Numbered from the stretch's first letter, positions 58,201 to 64,000 are shown. The stretch is DNA of 64,000 nt from Coccinella septempunctata (GCF_907165205.1 NC_058189.1:2544501-2608500); one strand, 5' to 3'. Numbers and translations are program-made. Notes: generated by a model from the letters alone, not told the origin.

Positions 58201-59558
58201 GCCATGAAAACACCACTTCATTTTCCAATATTTAGTTAAGAATATTTCGAGAACTAATGCCTAAAATGAAAAAACAATCACTGTGCTGAAATCAGTATAA
58301 AAATACCTTTCAAATGAGGTATCACTCACCCCATCTTCCCTATTCAAAAATTGGGGGTGAGGGTTGTAGTAGCAAGGGTTGAAGCGCTATGCGTCCGTAA
58401 CCTACATCTTAAGTTGTCCCCCTCGCAACAGAAATCGACCTGTCCGAGCATTTCTATCGAAAAAATTTATTTCGTCTGTAATCTCGTCTGTTTCGTTTTC
58501 AAATGGTCACCCTAATATTGAAATTTAACAACATTTGAAACTGTGCATAAGCAGACGAAAAAGGTGAGATCCTTTTCCGATGTGATATGAAATAATTCAT
58601 ATTTTCATCTTTGCAGATCCTGGATATCGATCAGCTTGAGACCAAAGACGTGGGCTCCGGAGATGTGGGCAACGAAAAAGACTCGTTGCTACCCAAGACC
58701 AACTCCTGCAACATATGCGCCAAGAAATCGGACTTGGAACCAGGAATCTTACACCAAGAACTTCAGAGATCCGGAGCATCCCGAGAAGACGTCCAGAAGT
58801 CCAAAAAATTAGATGAAATCACCACGACTATAATTCAGGATTTGAACAACAGCTCGAACGAATGCCAGTCCAGTACACTTTCCAGCAGTCCTTTGGAGTC
58901 TTCGAGCGACAACCACGATTCGAATTATTCGACGGAGAGCAAAATAATTTCCACTCCCGAAAAATCCATAATTAGTATTGGTGGCATCAACTTCGAAGTT
59001 CCAAACAAGAATGTCGAAACGACTTTTCAAATACATTCGTCCAGACAAGAGGACAAGGATACAATCCAAGGTATACTCGAAAAGAAGGATAAAGTAGGTG
59101 AAATACTCAGGATTGGAGATAAATCTCTAGTGTCGGTGAGGGTTAGGTATATATCGACCAATAAGAACCACAGTAGAATTGAAGACAAGGAAAGAACGAA
59201 TGCTCTGGAAGTGCTGAAAGACCCTCCTGAAGATTCTGTAAACTGTGGTAGAATTGCGCCGTTGAAACCTGCAATCCAATTGAAAGCCATCGATGATATT
59301 CGTAGCTTGTCGAAAAATGACGAGGTGAAAGCTCTGAAAGTTACCTATAGAAATCCCCATGACTACAGGAGCACAACGGATTCTGATCCAGCCACAGAAT
59401 CTCAGTCTAGCGAAGTGGATAACTACGGTAAAATGTACGTGCAAGAAGTGAAAATGAAGCTTAAAGCTATGACGGAACAGAAGGAACAGGAATTACGGTG
59501 TCCCCTTGTGAAATACGGTATAGAAGGTAGAGTTAAAAGTTTGGGAAATTTACGATAA
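34208..59558 (+). CDS. Coiled-coil protein gene, nine exons, 784-813 aa (unrecognised family)
   Basis: Exons: 34208-34240, 34290-34460, 34728-35100, 38292-38429 (or from 38205), 38646-38893, 41529-41678, 44999-45170, 53289-53416, 58617-59558. All introns are GT-AG and the phases agree at every junction (0,0,1,1,0,0,1,0), which strongly supports one transcript. The protein starts MSEEITVIKQQ, then has several helical segments with heptad patterning (IIEKLQRQL; LRKRIEKLNEIERELRNLQ; LERELENVKNEYSE; LSKEVALLKEETKKQ). The last exon encodes a 313-aa polar, mostly disordered Ser/Glu-rich tail ending RVKSLGNLR. No enzymatic motif or membrane segment is seen; a scaffold or cytoskeletal/centrosomal role is a guess from architecture. 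The first ATG follows an acceptor-like TTCAG, so more 5' sequence could exist. Introns 3, 5, 6, 7 and 8 are filled with transposons. Confidence 0.82.
34290..34460 (+). CDS. Coiled-coil gene, exon 2
   Basis: 57 codons from DGLLGRIQKNESL to FSNS, phase 0 to 0, donor TCA/GTGAGT. It contains a short amphipathic helix (KNKIIEKLQRQLHFQKLQ). Confidence 0.75.
34728..35100 (+). CDS. Coiled-coil gene, exon 3
   Basis: Starts CNPLLMEENIP after TATTTTCAG and ends ERNTV in phase 1 at GTTG/GTAAAT. It is helical and basic with many Cys and Met, e.g. ECLLRRVVEKMCDIVRKD. Confidence 0.78.
35150..35369 (+). mobile_element. GGCCCGGTACTTTCA TIR element, 220 bp (intron 3)
   Basis: It has the same termini as 7610-8062 and a perfect TAA on each side (35147-35149 and 35370-35372), the clearest target duplication of this family in the window. 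It is inserted 49 bp downstream of the exon 3 donor. Non-coding MITE, probably PIF/Harbinger-type. Confidence 0.85.
35370..35888. other. Intron 3 sequence with a TACAGGGTGTC-type repeat
   Basis: GCAGGGTGTCTCAAATTTGA at about 35537 and TGGAACACCCTATA at about 35862 look like inverted ends of a ~335-bp repeat of the common insect TACAGGGTGTC type. Similarity between the two ends is short, so the call is tentative. Confidence 0.3.
35889..37089 (-). mobile_element. Degenerate Tc1/mariner-type element with long TIRs, 1201 bp (intron 3)
   Basis: The left end ACGTGCGTTCAAAAAAATTC and the right end are inverted copies matching for about 45 bp, flanked by TA on both sides (35887-35888 and 37090-37091). 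The minus strand carries the remnant of a transposase DNA-binding region. The rest of the gene is not recognisable. Confidence 0.85.
36540..36890 (-). pseudogene. Transposase N-terminal remnant (helix-turn-helix)
   Basis: A frame on the minus strand contains GSGRPKKKTPEFSNNEN and then SVQVLSQVARVSVGICHPIL, the linker and second helix-turn-helix of a mariner-like transposase group. Upstream residues are scrambled and the DDE catalytic domain is missing. A related catalytic-domain scrap lies at 53923-54042. Confidence 0.6.
37404..37977 (+). repeat. Complete ~570-bp copy of the ACAGGTGAGTCTTTGACT TIR family (intron 3)
   Basis: TACAGGTGAGTCTTCGACTC at the left and GTCAAAGACTCACCT at the right are inverse over ~60 bp (including GATTCTTGAGATCAAAAACAC and its mirror). 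This copy lacks the nested element of 10974-11230 and so serves as the reference for the family. No coding capacity. Confidence 0.8.
38205..38429 (+). CDS. Coiled-coil gene, exon 4
   Basis: The reading frame is open through 38205-38429 and ends NRNC-T in phase 1 at ACCG/GTAAGA. Two acceptors give the right phase: GATTCATCAG at 38204 and GAAAAAG at 38291; the first adds 29 residues and has the better consensus. Heptads run from IQIEKVQLQNRLKDI onward. Confidence 0.65.
38646..38893 (+). CDS. Coiled-coil gene, exon 5
   Basis: The acceptor CACTTTTCAG completes a phase-1 codon. The exon encodes DHMTDMLRRVNFEALGLIAK through ALDQEINQ and exits in phase 0 at CAG/GTTTGT. It is helical, rich in Lys/Gln/Glu. 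A Tc1 element begins 15 bp after its donor. Confidence 0.8.
38909..40315 (-). mobile_element. Tc1 family element, copy 3 (1407 bp, intron 5)
   Basis: Inverted termini CACTGCGCAAA, flanked by TA at 38907-38908 and 40316-40317. It lies 15 bp downstream of the exon 5 splice donor, in antisense orientation to the gene. It has internal deletions in the transposase C-terminus (49 bp) and in the 5' untranslated part. Confidence 0.93.
39246..40109 (-). pseudogene. Tc1 transposase, C-terminally truncated (copy 3)
   Basis: From MQRETRNLTQEE at 40109 the frame is open for 287 residues, with helix-turn-helix, GRPR motif, FTDESRF, MDDNARPH and NPIEQ all present. A 49-bp deletion at a CTG microhomology (39266) then shifts the frame, replacing the last ~60 residues by LLLMT. 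The full DD34E triad survives but the C-terminal helices do not, so activity is unlikely. Confidence 0.9.
40316..41528. other. Intron 5 remainder
   Basis: AT-rich intron sequence. At about 40640-40756 lies the right end of a TIR repeat (GTGTTTCTTTTGACCTCAAG, then AATCTACTG), without its left end. Confidence 0.45.
41529..41678 (+). CDS. Coiled-coil gene, exon 6
   Basis: 50 codons, phase 0 to 0, from AIQDNEMNKDIRI to NVKNEYSE, between TTGTCTAG and GAA/GTAAGT. A near-continuous coiled coil (CLLERELENVKNEY). Confidence 0.8.
41696..42581 (+). mobile_element. PIF/Harbinger-like MITE, complete copy B (886 bp, intron 6)
   Basis: GGCCCGTTTGCACCAATACC at the left and GGTGCAAACGGGTC at the right form the inverted ends. 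TAA is duplicated exactly on both sides (41693-41695 and 42582-42584). It starts 17 bp after the exon 6 donor. Inner sequence is AT-rich and non-coding. Copy C (49705-50581) is nearly the same; copy A is split by the satellite. Confidence 0.88.
42585..44171. other. Intron 6 sequence
   Basis: No gene supported. 43500-43900 has somewhat higher GC and could be an old retroelement, but I could not define ends or a protein. Confidence 0.35.
44172..44450 (+). repeat. Three diverged ~100-bp tandem repeats
   Basis: The core CTACCCCAAGGGCTTACGCA plus CCATGACT appears at about 44199, 44296 and 44402 in slightly different forms, each preceded by a pyrimidine-rich TTTTCACT-like stretch. It includes a run of G at 44371-44379. 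Function unknown. Confidence 0.6.
44999..45170 (+). CDS. Coiled-coil gene, exon 7
   Basis: Acceptor CATTTTCCGCAG, then ARQWESDLETAQREKDDYK through MAGQNTK, ending in phase 1 at AAAG/GTGAGC. Charged helix; codon use is GC-richer than the flanking intron, as expected of coding DNA. Confidence 0.82.
45320..45795 (-). mobile_element. mariner element, copy 2 (3' part only, intron 7)
   Basis: The end TACGAGGATATATTGAAAAA at 45320 is the mariner 3' terminus, so the element runs on the minus strand. It preserves the transposase C-terminus (LDNTPAHKSHVAMQKIRDSG, PPYSPDLAPSDYDLF) and is truncated near 45795. It stops 67 bp from the start of copy 3, which has opposite orientation. Confidence 0.82.
45441..45671 (-). 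pseudogene. mariner transposase C-terminal fragment (copy 2)
   Basis: The 76-residue frame MLDNTPAHKSHVAM... covers the second catalytic Asp (LDN) and the third (PDLAPSDY), the DD34D signature of mariner. Everything N-terminal is absent. Confidence 0.82.
45862..47150 (+). mobile_element. mariner element, copy 3 (full-length, decayed, intron 7)
   Basis: 5' end TACGAGGATGTATTGATATC at 45862, 3' end TCAATATATCCTCGCATA at 47150. Nearly full-length (~1.29 kb), the usual mariner size. The gene inside is broken by several frameshifts. Confidence 0.88.
46022..47080 (+). pseudogene. mariner transposase, frameshifted (copy 3)
   Basis: The coding region starts MLTKIVKIEKLEYRSIIKYL and keeps recognisable blocks in shifting frames: NWTASFKSGKFSIEDDDRSG; MDETWVHFYDPETK (first catalytic D); LQDNAPAHKSHVAMQKIRDL (second); HSPDLAPSNYHLF, where the third catalytic D of mariner (SDY) is replaced by N. 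Breaks occur near 46235, 46378, 46672 and 46928, plus a stop at 46991. It is inactive. Confidence 0.88.
47151..48784. other. Intron 7 sequence with CCCGCACGC palindrome cluster
   Basis: No gene supported. The stretch 48060-48480 holds several copies of TTTCCCGCACG in both orientations, listed separately. Confidence 0.4.
48066..48475. repeat. Cluster of CCCGCACGC motifs with a perfect palindrome
   Basis: TTTCCCGCACGC or its inverse CGTGCGGGAAA occurs around 48077, 48119, 48145, 48162 and 48188, with relaxed forms at 48411 and 48452. The central pair is a perfect 12-bp inverted repeat separated by AA (48145-48156 and 48159-48170). The motif stands out from its AT-rich surroundings. Confidence 0.7.
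48785..49530 (+). repeat. Dimeric minisatellite, five units alternating ~173 and ~162 bp
   Basis: The anchor CTCAGATTTATTA (variants) begins at about 48796, 48969, 49131, 49304 and 49466, giving spacings 173, 162, 173 and 162. The alternation shows a higher-order repeat of about 335 bp. Each unit carries CTCTTTCAGAATATGTATCA, GATCTACGATAATTTTCC and AAAACTTCCTCAAGATCG. Diverged units also occur at 28490-28710. Confidence 0.85.
49705..50581 (+). mobile_element. PIF/Harbinger-like MITE, complete copy C (877 bp, intron 7)
   Basis: Same inverted ends as copy B, with TAA on the left and TTA on the right. Closely similar to copy B along its whole length; both keep the inner ~320 bp that copy A has lost. 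Confidence 0.87.
50582..51589. other. Intron 7, GC-richer unique sequence
   Basis: Between about 50900 and 51430 base composition is more balanced than in the surroundings and no repeat is shared with the rest of the window (ACACGTTTATATACGTCGCA, GGACTGCGCTTAAAACGCC). No convincing exon. It could be an intronic regulatory region or decayed coding sequence. Confidence 0.35.
51590..53097 (+). mobile_element. Tc1 family element, copy 4 (1508 bp, intron 7)
   Basis: The left terminus CACTGCGCAAAAAAATTAACG is preceded by TA. The right terminus is mutated (TGTAGTG instead of CGCAGTG) and followed by TA. It ends ~190 bp before exon 8. Confidence 0.93.
51869..52882 (+). pseudogene. Tc1 transposase, frameshifted twice (copy 4)
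   Basis: MQRETRNLTQEECAQAVVLR opens at 51869. Extra bases near 51961 shift the frame inside the first helix-turn-helix. A ~22-bp deletion near 52287 (loss of the HIHWEEADW codons) shifts it again. The C-terminal half from 52430 (MDDNARPH, NPIEQVW) is open to 52882. Confidence 0.9.
53289..53416 (+). CDS. Coiled-coil gene, exon 8
   Basis: Acceptor TCTGTTTCAG completes the phase-1 codon. The exon encodes ELERENLRLSKEVALLKEET and ends GTTQK in phase 0 at AAG/GTAAAT. Textbook heptad coiled coil. Confidence 0.8.
53923..54042 (-). pseudogene. DDE transposase scrap (mariner-like, catalytic region)
   Basis: The minus strand encodes LLDENFPHAWIGRRGHIEWP then SRSPDLAPLDFF, the stretch before and around the last catalytic Asp in a group of mariner-like transposases. 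Only ~40 residues remain. It may derive from the family of 35889-37089. Confidence 0.65.
54501..57087. mobile_element. 2.6-kb TIR element with internal TCTGACA motif repeats (intron 8)
   Basis: The left end TAGTTGGGGAGCCGA, then CGGGATTTACTCGAG, is inverted at the right end (CTCGAGTAAATCCCG, then TCGGCTCCCCAACTA), giving ~45-bp imperfect terminal repeats. Inside, TCTGACA or its inverse occurs at least ten times, four of them as (A)CTCGAG...TGTCAGAT or ATCTGACACGCT-CGAGTATG. A fold-back (55552-56646) is nested within. No transposase gene is visible, so it is non-autonomous; the superfamily is unknown to me. Confidence 0.72.
55552..56646. repeat. Fold-back element, ~1.1 kb, ends TGTACAGGGTGGGCAAATTT
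   Basis: The left end TGTACAGGGTGGGCAAATTT is mirrored at the right by AAATTTGCCCACCCTGTACA. The arms (~370-400 bp each) match with scattered differences, e.g. GCTCGCCTTTTTAGCAGGAT and its inverse, and meet around a centre near 55930-56210. It is inserted inside the element at 54501-57087, so it is younger than it. Confidence 0.87.
57172..58514. repeat. Fold-back element, ~1.34 kb, ends TACAGGGTGGCCATTTGAAA
   Basis: The left arm (57172-57547) and right arm (58138-58514) are inverted copies with small differences. Ends are TACAGGGTGGCCATTTGAAA and TTTCAAATGGTCACCCTA. The spacer of ~590 bp shows no gene. The right end is ~100 bp from the exon 9 acceptor. It shares the TACAGGGTGG start with 55552-56646 but the arms are otherwise unrelated. 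Confidence 0.87.
58617..59558 (+). CDS. Coiled-coil gene, exon 9 (C-terminal, 313 aa)
   Basis: Acceptor TCATCTTTGCAG, phase 0. The exon starts ILDIDQLETKDVGSGDVG and runs open to TAA at 59556-59558. It has a CNICAKK patch early, a Ser-rich stretch (STLSSSPLESSSDNHDSNYS), a short hydrophobic element (SIISIGGINFEVP), and a helical C-terminus (VQEVKMKLKAMTEQKEQEL). Balanced base composition contrasts with the AT-rich introns. Confidence 0.85.
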   Translation: MLDIDQLETKDVGSGDVGNEKDSLLPKTNSCNICAKKSDLEPGILHQELQRSGASREDVQKSKKLDEITTTIIQDLNNSSNECQSSTLSSSPLESSSDNHDSNYSTESKIISTPEKSIISIGGINFEVPNKNVETTFQIHSSRQEDKDTIQGILEKKDKVGEILRIGDKSLVSVRVRYISTNKNHSRIEDKERTNALEVLKDPPEDSVNCGRIAPLKPAIQLKAIDDIRSLSKNDEVKALKVTYRNPHDYRSTTDSDPATESQSSEVDNYGKMYVQEVKMKLKAMTEQKEQELRCPLVKYGIEGRVKSLGNLR

Positions 59559-59618
59559 ACTTATGGCACACTTTCTGTGTTTCTGATTTGATTTATGAGC
59601 AATGATTCCGTGTATCTA

Positions 59619-59624
59619 AATAAA
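59619..59624 (+). promoter_or_regulatory. Polyadenylation signal AATAAA (coiled-coil gene)
   Basis: A canonical AATAAA 61 bp after the stop codon, followed by a T-rich stretch (GTTTTTTCG). Confidence 0.6.
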
Positions 59625-60530
59625 GTTTTTTCGGATCACATATCTCGAAATTTCTAATTCTGGTTATCACAAAAAGATTAAATTGAAGTTGATACACTGA
59701 CGCGGAGACTGGTTTCAGAAAACCTGTATGGGTACCTACTATTTTTGAAGGCAAGTATTTTTCGTCCGCAGACACTTTTCGTCCGTGAACACTTTTCGTC
59801 CGCTGTCGTCACTATGATACGCTAGAGCAGCGATCGAATCATTTTCGTGACGATTTAATGACAACATGAGTGTCTGTGATAATAACTGTCGTTTTTTGTC
59901 GTCAAATTAATCCTTCACCACATCCGACAGATTTCTAACGAGTGAATTGAGAACGTGTTTCGAATAGTAATGTTCATTATCTTCAAGAATGTATAGTGAT
60001 AGCGATATGTATGTCAGCAACATTCCAACAGAGCTAAGGGAATTGGCAAGAACGGCGACGTAGCTGAGGCCAGCAAACAGGTGAGCACCTACTTTCATAA
60101 AGGTTTGTGAGGTCGATATAAAAATTCAATATGTACCTTGGCAAAAAACTGTCTATTGTCTCAGTTCACCATAATAGACAGCGTTTTGTCCTTGGTTGAA
60201 GAGCTATTTTAAGAGCCACTTCAAAAATGTCTTCAATGCATTTCAAACCTCTATTCTGAAAAAGTGGGATGTTGAAAAAAAATGTGAGATTGAATTATTA
60301 TATTTTTTTTCATTGAAAAGAATCTTCTTGAATGAATTGTTTCCTCATCTTTGTAATTTGGAACATGAAATACAAAAATAGATTAAAAATTGAACAAAAC
60401 GCAAAACAAGATAAAAGAATAAGATGTGGGTTGCAACATTGTTTGGTTTCTTCCTCTAGTCTCTAGTTCAGCTTTAGTCACTGACTGGATAAAAGTCAAC
60501 TTACCTTTGTTGCTATATGGGTTGGTAAAA
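59625..60530. other. 3' flank of the coiled-coil gene
   Basis: Contains three near-repeats of ACTTTTCGTCCGC at about 59757-59805 (17-bp period). One weak minus-strand exon candidate is listed separately; otherwise no feature is supported. Confidence 0.4.
59907..60098 (-). CDS. Possible terminal exon with a hydrophobic segment (hypothetical)
   Basis: The minus frame of 63 residues has a ~30-residue hydrophobic stretch (LFAGLSYVAVLANSLSSVGM and on) followed by a charged tail ending NLSDVVKD-stop. A GTAG acceptor-like site lies near its start. It could be the membrane-anchored end of a minus-strand gene whose other exons lie to the right, but there is no family match I recognise. Confidence 0.22.
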   Translation of the reverse strand: MKVGAHLFAGLSYVAVLANSLSSVGMLLTYISLSLYILEDNEHYYSKHVLNSLVRNLSDVVKD

Positions 60531-61050
60531 TACAGGATGAGTCTTTAACTCGTACAAATATTTAAACAGTATAGTCTTGAGGTCAAAAGAAACACTTTTT
60601 TACTACCTATACCATTTTTTCCGATTCGGCCCTGATAAAAAGATATAGACGTTTTAAGTTTTTATAATGAGCTGTGCCACCCCTGGAGAAACAAAATTAC
60701 CTTCAGAATAACTAGCTAAATCTGTGACACTACCATTGACTAATAAAGTTTATAAGTCTATGGCACTACACATCTGTGGATCTTTAAACAGAGTTGCATT
60801 CAGCCACAGTACTGAATTTCTCAAATTTCACAGGTACTTTTTAATTTGTGAACATCAAATTTCTCGAAAACGGCGTATTATACGAGAAAATATGAAGAAT
60901 ACTTTTATATTACAATCAGATAGCGCCCAACTTAGTTTCAGGAGTTGAGTTCTTTCAATTTTTGGTATTTTTATGGTACGTAATGATCATAATGAGAAAA
61001 CTGAAAGACGTGGGTGATATCTTGTGTTTGAAAAATATTTCTTGAATAAA
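60531..61050 (+). repeat. ACAGGTGAGTCTTTGACT repeat family, 3'-truncated copy
   Basis: It starts TACAGGATGAGTCTTTAACT and follows the family through GATTCGGCCCTGATAAAAAG and CACATCTGTGGATC to about 61050, where similarity ends before the right terminus. Confidence 0.65.
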
Positions 61051-61304
61051 TGAAAAACTATAATATCAAAATATCAACCCTATATGATTTTCCTTCAAAA
61101 ATTGTTTTCGTGGGATAGATTTTCGACAAATGAAATTCCTTTATGGTTTCTCATTCAATTCTGGAGAGACAAAATGTCTTGCAAAATTTCCATAAATTCA
61201 ATACTTTTCTCGGAATAAATAAAAATTTACAAGCAGTTCTGATCACTATTCATTCTATTTCATCGTATAAGTGTTCCATAGAATGACTACTACCCGCTAA
61301 AACA
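61051..61304. other. Unique sequence before Tc1 copy 5
   Basis: Nothing recognised. Confidence 0.4.
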
Positions 61305-62830
61305 CACTGCGCAAAAAAATTACGCACATTATGGAAATCTCAAATTTATTCTACAACTGTAGGTGTTCCCAATGATAATTATTTTCATCAAGAATTATGC
61401 ATGCATATGTTATTCACTTTCAACGGTTTTCTTCAATACAGATGTTTTTTCCCAGCAGGAATAAAAAAAGATGATATTATCAGATTTTGAATGTATTGGC
61501 TCCATTCTGAAATCAGTTGTTCTCGATCAATTCTAGTGATCAATAGTTTTTCTTTCGTTTGATTTTCTACACTCGATCGCTATGCAACGCGAAACACGCA
61601 ATTTGACCCAAGAGGAATGTGCCCAAGCGGTACTTTTGCGAGAAGAAGGGTGGACATACACAAGAATTGCAGAAATGTTTGGAGTTTCCCATACAAGTGT
61701 GTCCAGAATGTTGCAGCGATTCAGGGAGACAGGTATGAATGTCCGAAGACCAGGACAGGGTAGACCACGGGTAACAACTGCCATTCAAGAACGTTACTTG
61801 AGAGTTTCCTCGTTGAGACAATGGTTTGCAACCGCTCGCCTCCTTCAAATTCAGCTTGAGCAAACTCATGAGGTGCAAATTAGCACTCAGACAATAAAAA
61901 ATCGCCTCAGAGAATATGATTTAAGGCCTCGTGTCGCGGCAAGAGGCCCAGCTCTTACCCCAGCCCATCGAAGGGCGCGTTCGGATTTTGCGAGAGAGCA
62001 TATCCATTGGGAAGAGGCCGATTGGGAAAGAGTTCTCTTCACAGATGAGTCTAGATTCTGCCTCTACCATTGTGATCGACGTTCCCTTGTATACAGAGGT
62101 CCACATGAAAGATATGCTCAGTGCAATTTCCTGAATACTACTGGTTTCGGGGGAGGATCGATTATTGTATGGGGTGGAATATCTTTGACTGCTCGCACAG
62201 ACCTAGTGGTCGTTGATAATGGAACTATGAATGCTGATAAGTATATAAGGAACATTCTTGAAGAGCATGTAGTGCCATTTGCCCCATACAATGGTGAATA
62301 TTCCATTTTTATGGACGATAATGCCAGACCCCATTGTGCGCGCATCGTTCAGGAGTACCTTGAAGAGGTTGAAGTCTCTCGAATGGAATGGCCAGCAAGA
62401 AGTCCAGATCTCAATCCGATTGAGCAGGTTTGGGACAACCTCAATAGGCTGAGAAGTTTAGAAAATCATCCAGCTACTCTTAATGACTTAGGAATCCAAC
62501 TCGGAGAAATCTGGGAAGGATTAGATCAGAACATTTTAAGATCACTCATTTTGAGTATGAACCGTCCTTGCCGAGCTGTAATTAACGCAAGGGGTGGAAA
62601 TACCAAGTATTAAATCACTTATCAGCATTTCAGTATTTTGAAAATTGTTCATTTCTCTTCTTTCACATAAGATTCAGTGAAATCCTGAATTTTTCTTCCA
62701 TTTAATGTGTCTTGTTTCGTTCAAAACCTTCCCGAGAGAACATAAAAAAAATAAGTTATAAAGTCAATGTATAGTTAACTTTCATTAAAATTGAGATTTT
62801 CAGAATGTGCGTTAATTTTTTTGCGCAGTG
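61305..62830 (+). mobile_element. Tc1 family element, copy 5 (1526 bp, best preserved)
   Basis: Inverted termini CACTGCGCAAAAAAATTACG (one A fewer than other copies) and GTTAATTTTTTTGCGCAGTG. The right flank is TA, the left flank CA, so the target duplication is mutated on one side. It carries the only uninterrupted transposase of the five copies. Confidence 0.94.
61582..62613 (+). CDS. Tc1-type DD34E transposase, uninterrupted (343 aa)
   Basis: Starts MQRETRNLTQEECAQAVLLR, the start shared with other copies. Residues 1-110 form the paired-like DNA-binding region with two helix-turn-helix units, linked by a GRPR motif (GQGRPRVTT, 59-66). The catalytic triad is D155 (FTDESRF), D246 (MDDNARPH) and E281 (NPIEQVW), with exactly 34 residues between the last two, the Tc1 signature. 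A Gly-rich box (TGFGGGSIIVWGG) lies at 187-199. The length is typical of the family. Compared with the other copies one Arg codon is missing in NLNRLRS and a few residues differ (W81, P-to-C changes near the end). The enzyme would cut at the terminal repeats and reinsert at TA. The frame is intact; activity is not established. Confidence 0.92.
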   Translation: MQRETRNLTQEECAQAVLLREEGWTYTRIAEMFGVSHTSVSRMLQRFRETGMNVRRPGQGRPRVTTAIQERYLRVSSLRQWFATARLLQIQLEQTHEVQISTQTIKNRLREYDLRPRVAARGPALTPAHRRARSDFAREHIHWEEADWERVLFTDESRFCLYHCDRRSLVYRGPHERYAQCNFLNTTGFGGGSIIVWGGISLTARTDLVVVDNGTMNADKYIRNILEEHVVPFAPYNGEYSIFMDDNARPHCARIVQEYLEEVEVSRMEWPARSPDLNPIEQVWDNLNRLRSLENHPATLNDLGIQLGEIWEGLDQNILRSLILSMNRPCRAVINARGGNTKY

Positions 62831-64000
62831 TACATTTTGTGTTTTTCAACCCCTTATAATAAAGTTATGAGATCTAAAAAAATTGTGTGAGTAACATCTA
62901 CTTAGTGCTTCATATTATTATGATTCAGTGTTTTTTAAAACCCGTAAAGAAAATTAAAAAGTGTCAACTCGTCATCGCCTTCCAAAGGCTGTATCTTGGA
63001 AGGTAGGTCGATTTCGAAAAAAATTTATGGGAACTATTCGTTTACAGACACCCTATATACCGTACAGCAAATGTTCAAACATTCAACGTTTCAAATAACG
63101 TTACGAAGAATCTTGCAAAATTTCAGAATATTGTATCGTTGGCTGAGGTGATCCCAACAAAGTTTTATACCACTTGTATCGGGTAGTTAGATACTGACTT
63201 TGAAACTGAAAAAAATTGCCTATTACCTCGAACAATCAAGTGGATTTAGTCCATTAACGCACTTTAGCGGCGTATTCAGACCCTACACCTATATGCACTC
63301 AAAATTCCTGGCTCTTGTTTGGACCGATAATAATTCATTTTGACCATGAATTCTGCATCAATAATTTGAAACCATTTCCGGTTCAGAATTCCAGAACCCT
63401 TAGGCAAAACGGACCGAGCGTGCAGAAATGTTATCTAATAGATAATCTACATTATTTCAGCTGAAAACGAGTCTCACATGAATTTGGATATTCTGCCAAC
63501 CGATTTCCATTTCTCATTAGGTACTATTTTCGGACAACCATTGTTCCAAATTTTACCGGGCATATCCGCCAGTTTCCGATCTAAGCCCCATTCGTGTTCA
63601 GCATAATAAGCCGCGAATCGTTAATTAACTTCAACATCATACAATTCCGCTGATGGTTCAACTCCGTGTTATTCCGAAATGATTGGTTGGATCTGAATTA
63701 ATTCAATTACGGGGTTTACGTTTAGCGCACTGGGCGATGATTTTCGGTTTTACGCCGAGGTCGTAAGTCTTCATTTATCTGCGAAGGAAATAACCCAGAC
63801 TTACGAAAGAACATAAACACTTCGAATCAAGAAAAGGTATAAGAGGAGCGAGTTGTATTTGAATGATTGCAGGGTAATTCAACAAGACAAGAATTATTAT
63901 CTGGTGGAAGAATTTATTGGTCGGAAACGGACTGAAAAAGTTGCAAATTTCGCACAAAGGTGAATTCATCCAACTCCCACTGTTCCAAATCGAAATTCTG
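62831..64000. other. Repeat-poor right end of the window
   Basis: No gene supported. GACACCCTATATACCGTAC at about 63047 resembles a TACAGGGTGTC-type repeat end. From about 63400 to 63760 composition is more balanced, as at 50900-51430, and includes TTAATTAACTTCAACATC and TTACGGGGTTTACG; it could be regulatory. Confidence 0.35.

Noticed and set aside
1..64000. tRNA, rRNA, bacterial operons or phage genes
   Set aside because: No B-box plus cloverleaf, rRNA-like block, ribosome-binding-site spacing or tightly packed co-directional genes were seen on reading both strands.

Overview
The window reads as eukaryotic nuclear DNA, most likely from an insect, possibly a beetle. It is AT-rich, has spliced genes with GT-AG introns, and is packed with insect-type DNA transposons (Tc1, mariner, Harbinger-like MITEs, a P-element-like THAP transposase, a Crypton-like recombinase) plus traces of Penelope-like and non-LTR retroelements. 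I see no bacterial operon, CRISPR array, tRNA or rRNA gene. The species is inferred from repeat content only.

Layout. 1-6.5 kb: a Harbinger-like MITE whose two ends (146-286 and 6082-6447) are separated by about 5.8 kb holding a truncated TIR repeat and a 4.5 kb satellite of GT-rich microsatellite and a 7-bp GTGTCGA repeat. Every very long open frame here comes from that stop-free heptamer and is not a gene. 6.8-10.7 kb: two candidate minus-strand exons separated by a MITE and a broken Tc1 copy. 10.8-16.5 kb: nested TIR repeats, a broken Crypton-like tyrosine recombinase bracketed by inverted repeats, and a Penelope GIY-YIG remnant with a decayed hammerhead-like motif. 18.4-21.2 kb: an intact intronless THAP/P-element-type transposase of about 936 aa, on the minus strand. 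21.7-23.2 kb: a 1.56 kb fold-back repeat. 24.6-27.1 kb: Tc1 copy 2, a small fold-back and a non-LTR retrotransposon tail. 30.6-32.8 kb: a mariner followed by the last three exons of a leucine-rich-repeat membrane protein.

34.2-59.6 kb is the main host gene. Nine plus-strand exons, phase-consistent at every junction, encode a coiled-coil protein of 784 aa (813 aa with an alternative acceptor). I cannot name its family. The introns carry most of the window's other mobile DNA: two Harbinger-like MITEs (886 and 877 bp) and a 220 bp one, two Tc1 copies, two mariners, a 1.2 kb TA-flanked element, a dimeric minisatellite, a 2.6 kb TIR element with internal motif repeats, and two large fold-backs. 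60.5-64 kb holds another TIR repeat, the only Tc1 copy with an uninterrupted 343-aa transposase (61582-62613), and a less repetitive end.

Overall, the window shows two or three host genes overlaid by several generations of transposons. Insertions within insertions give a relative order of events. The items most worth checking are the satellite inside the split MITE, the Crypton-like gene with inverted repeats, the Penelope/hammerhead pair, the intact THAP transposase, and the motif-rich 2.6 kb element in the last intron.
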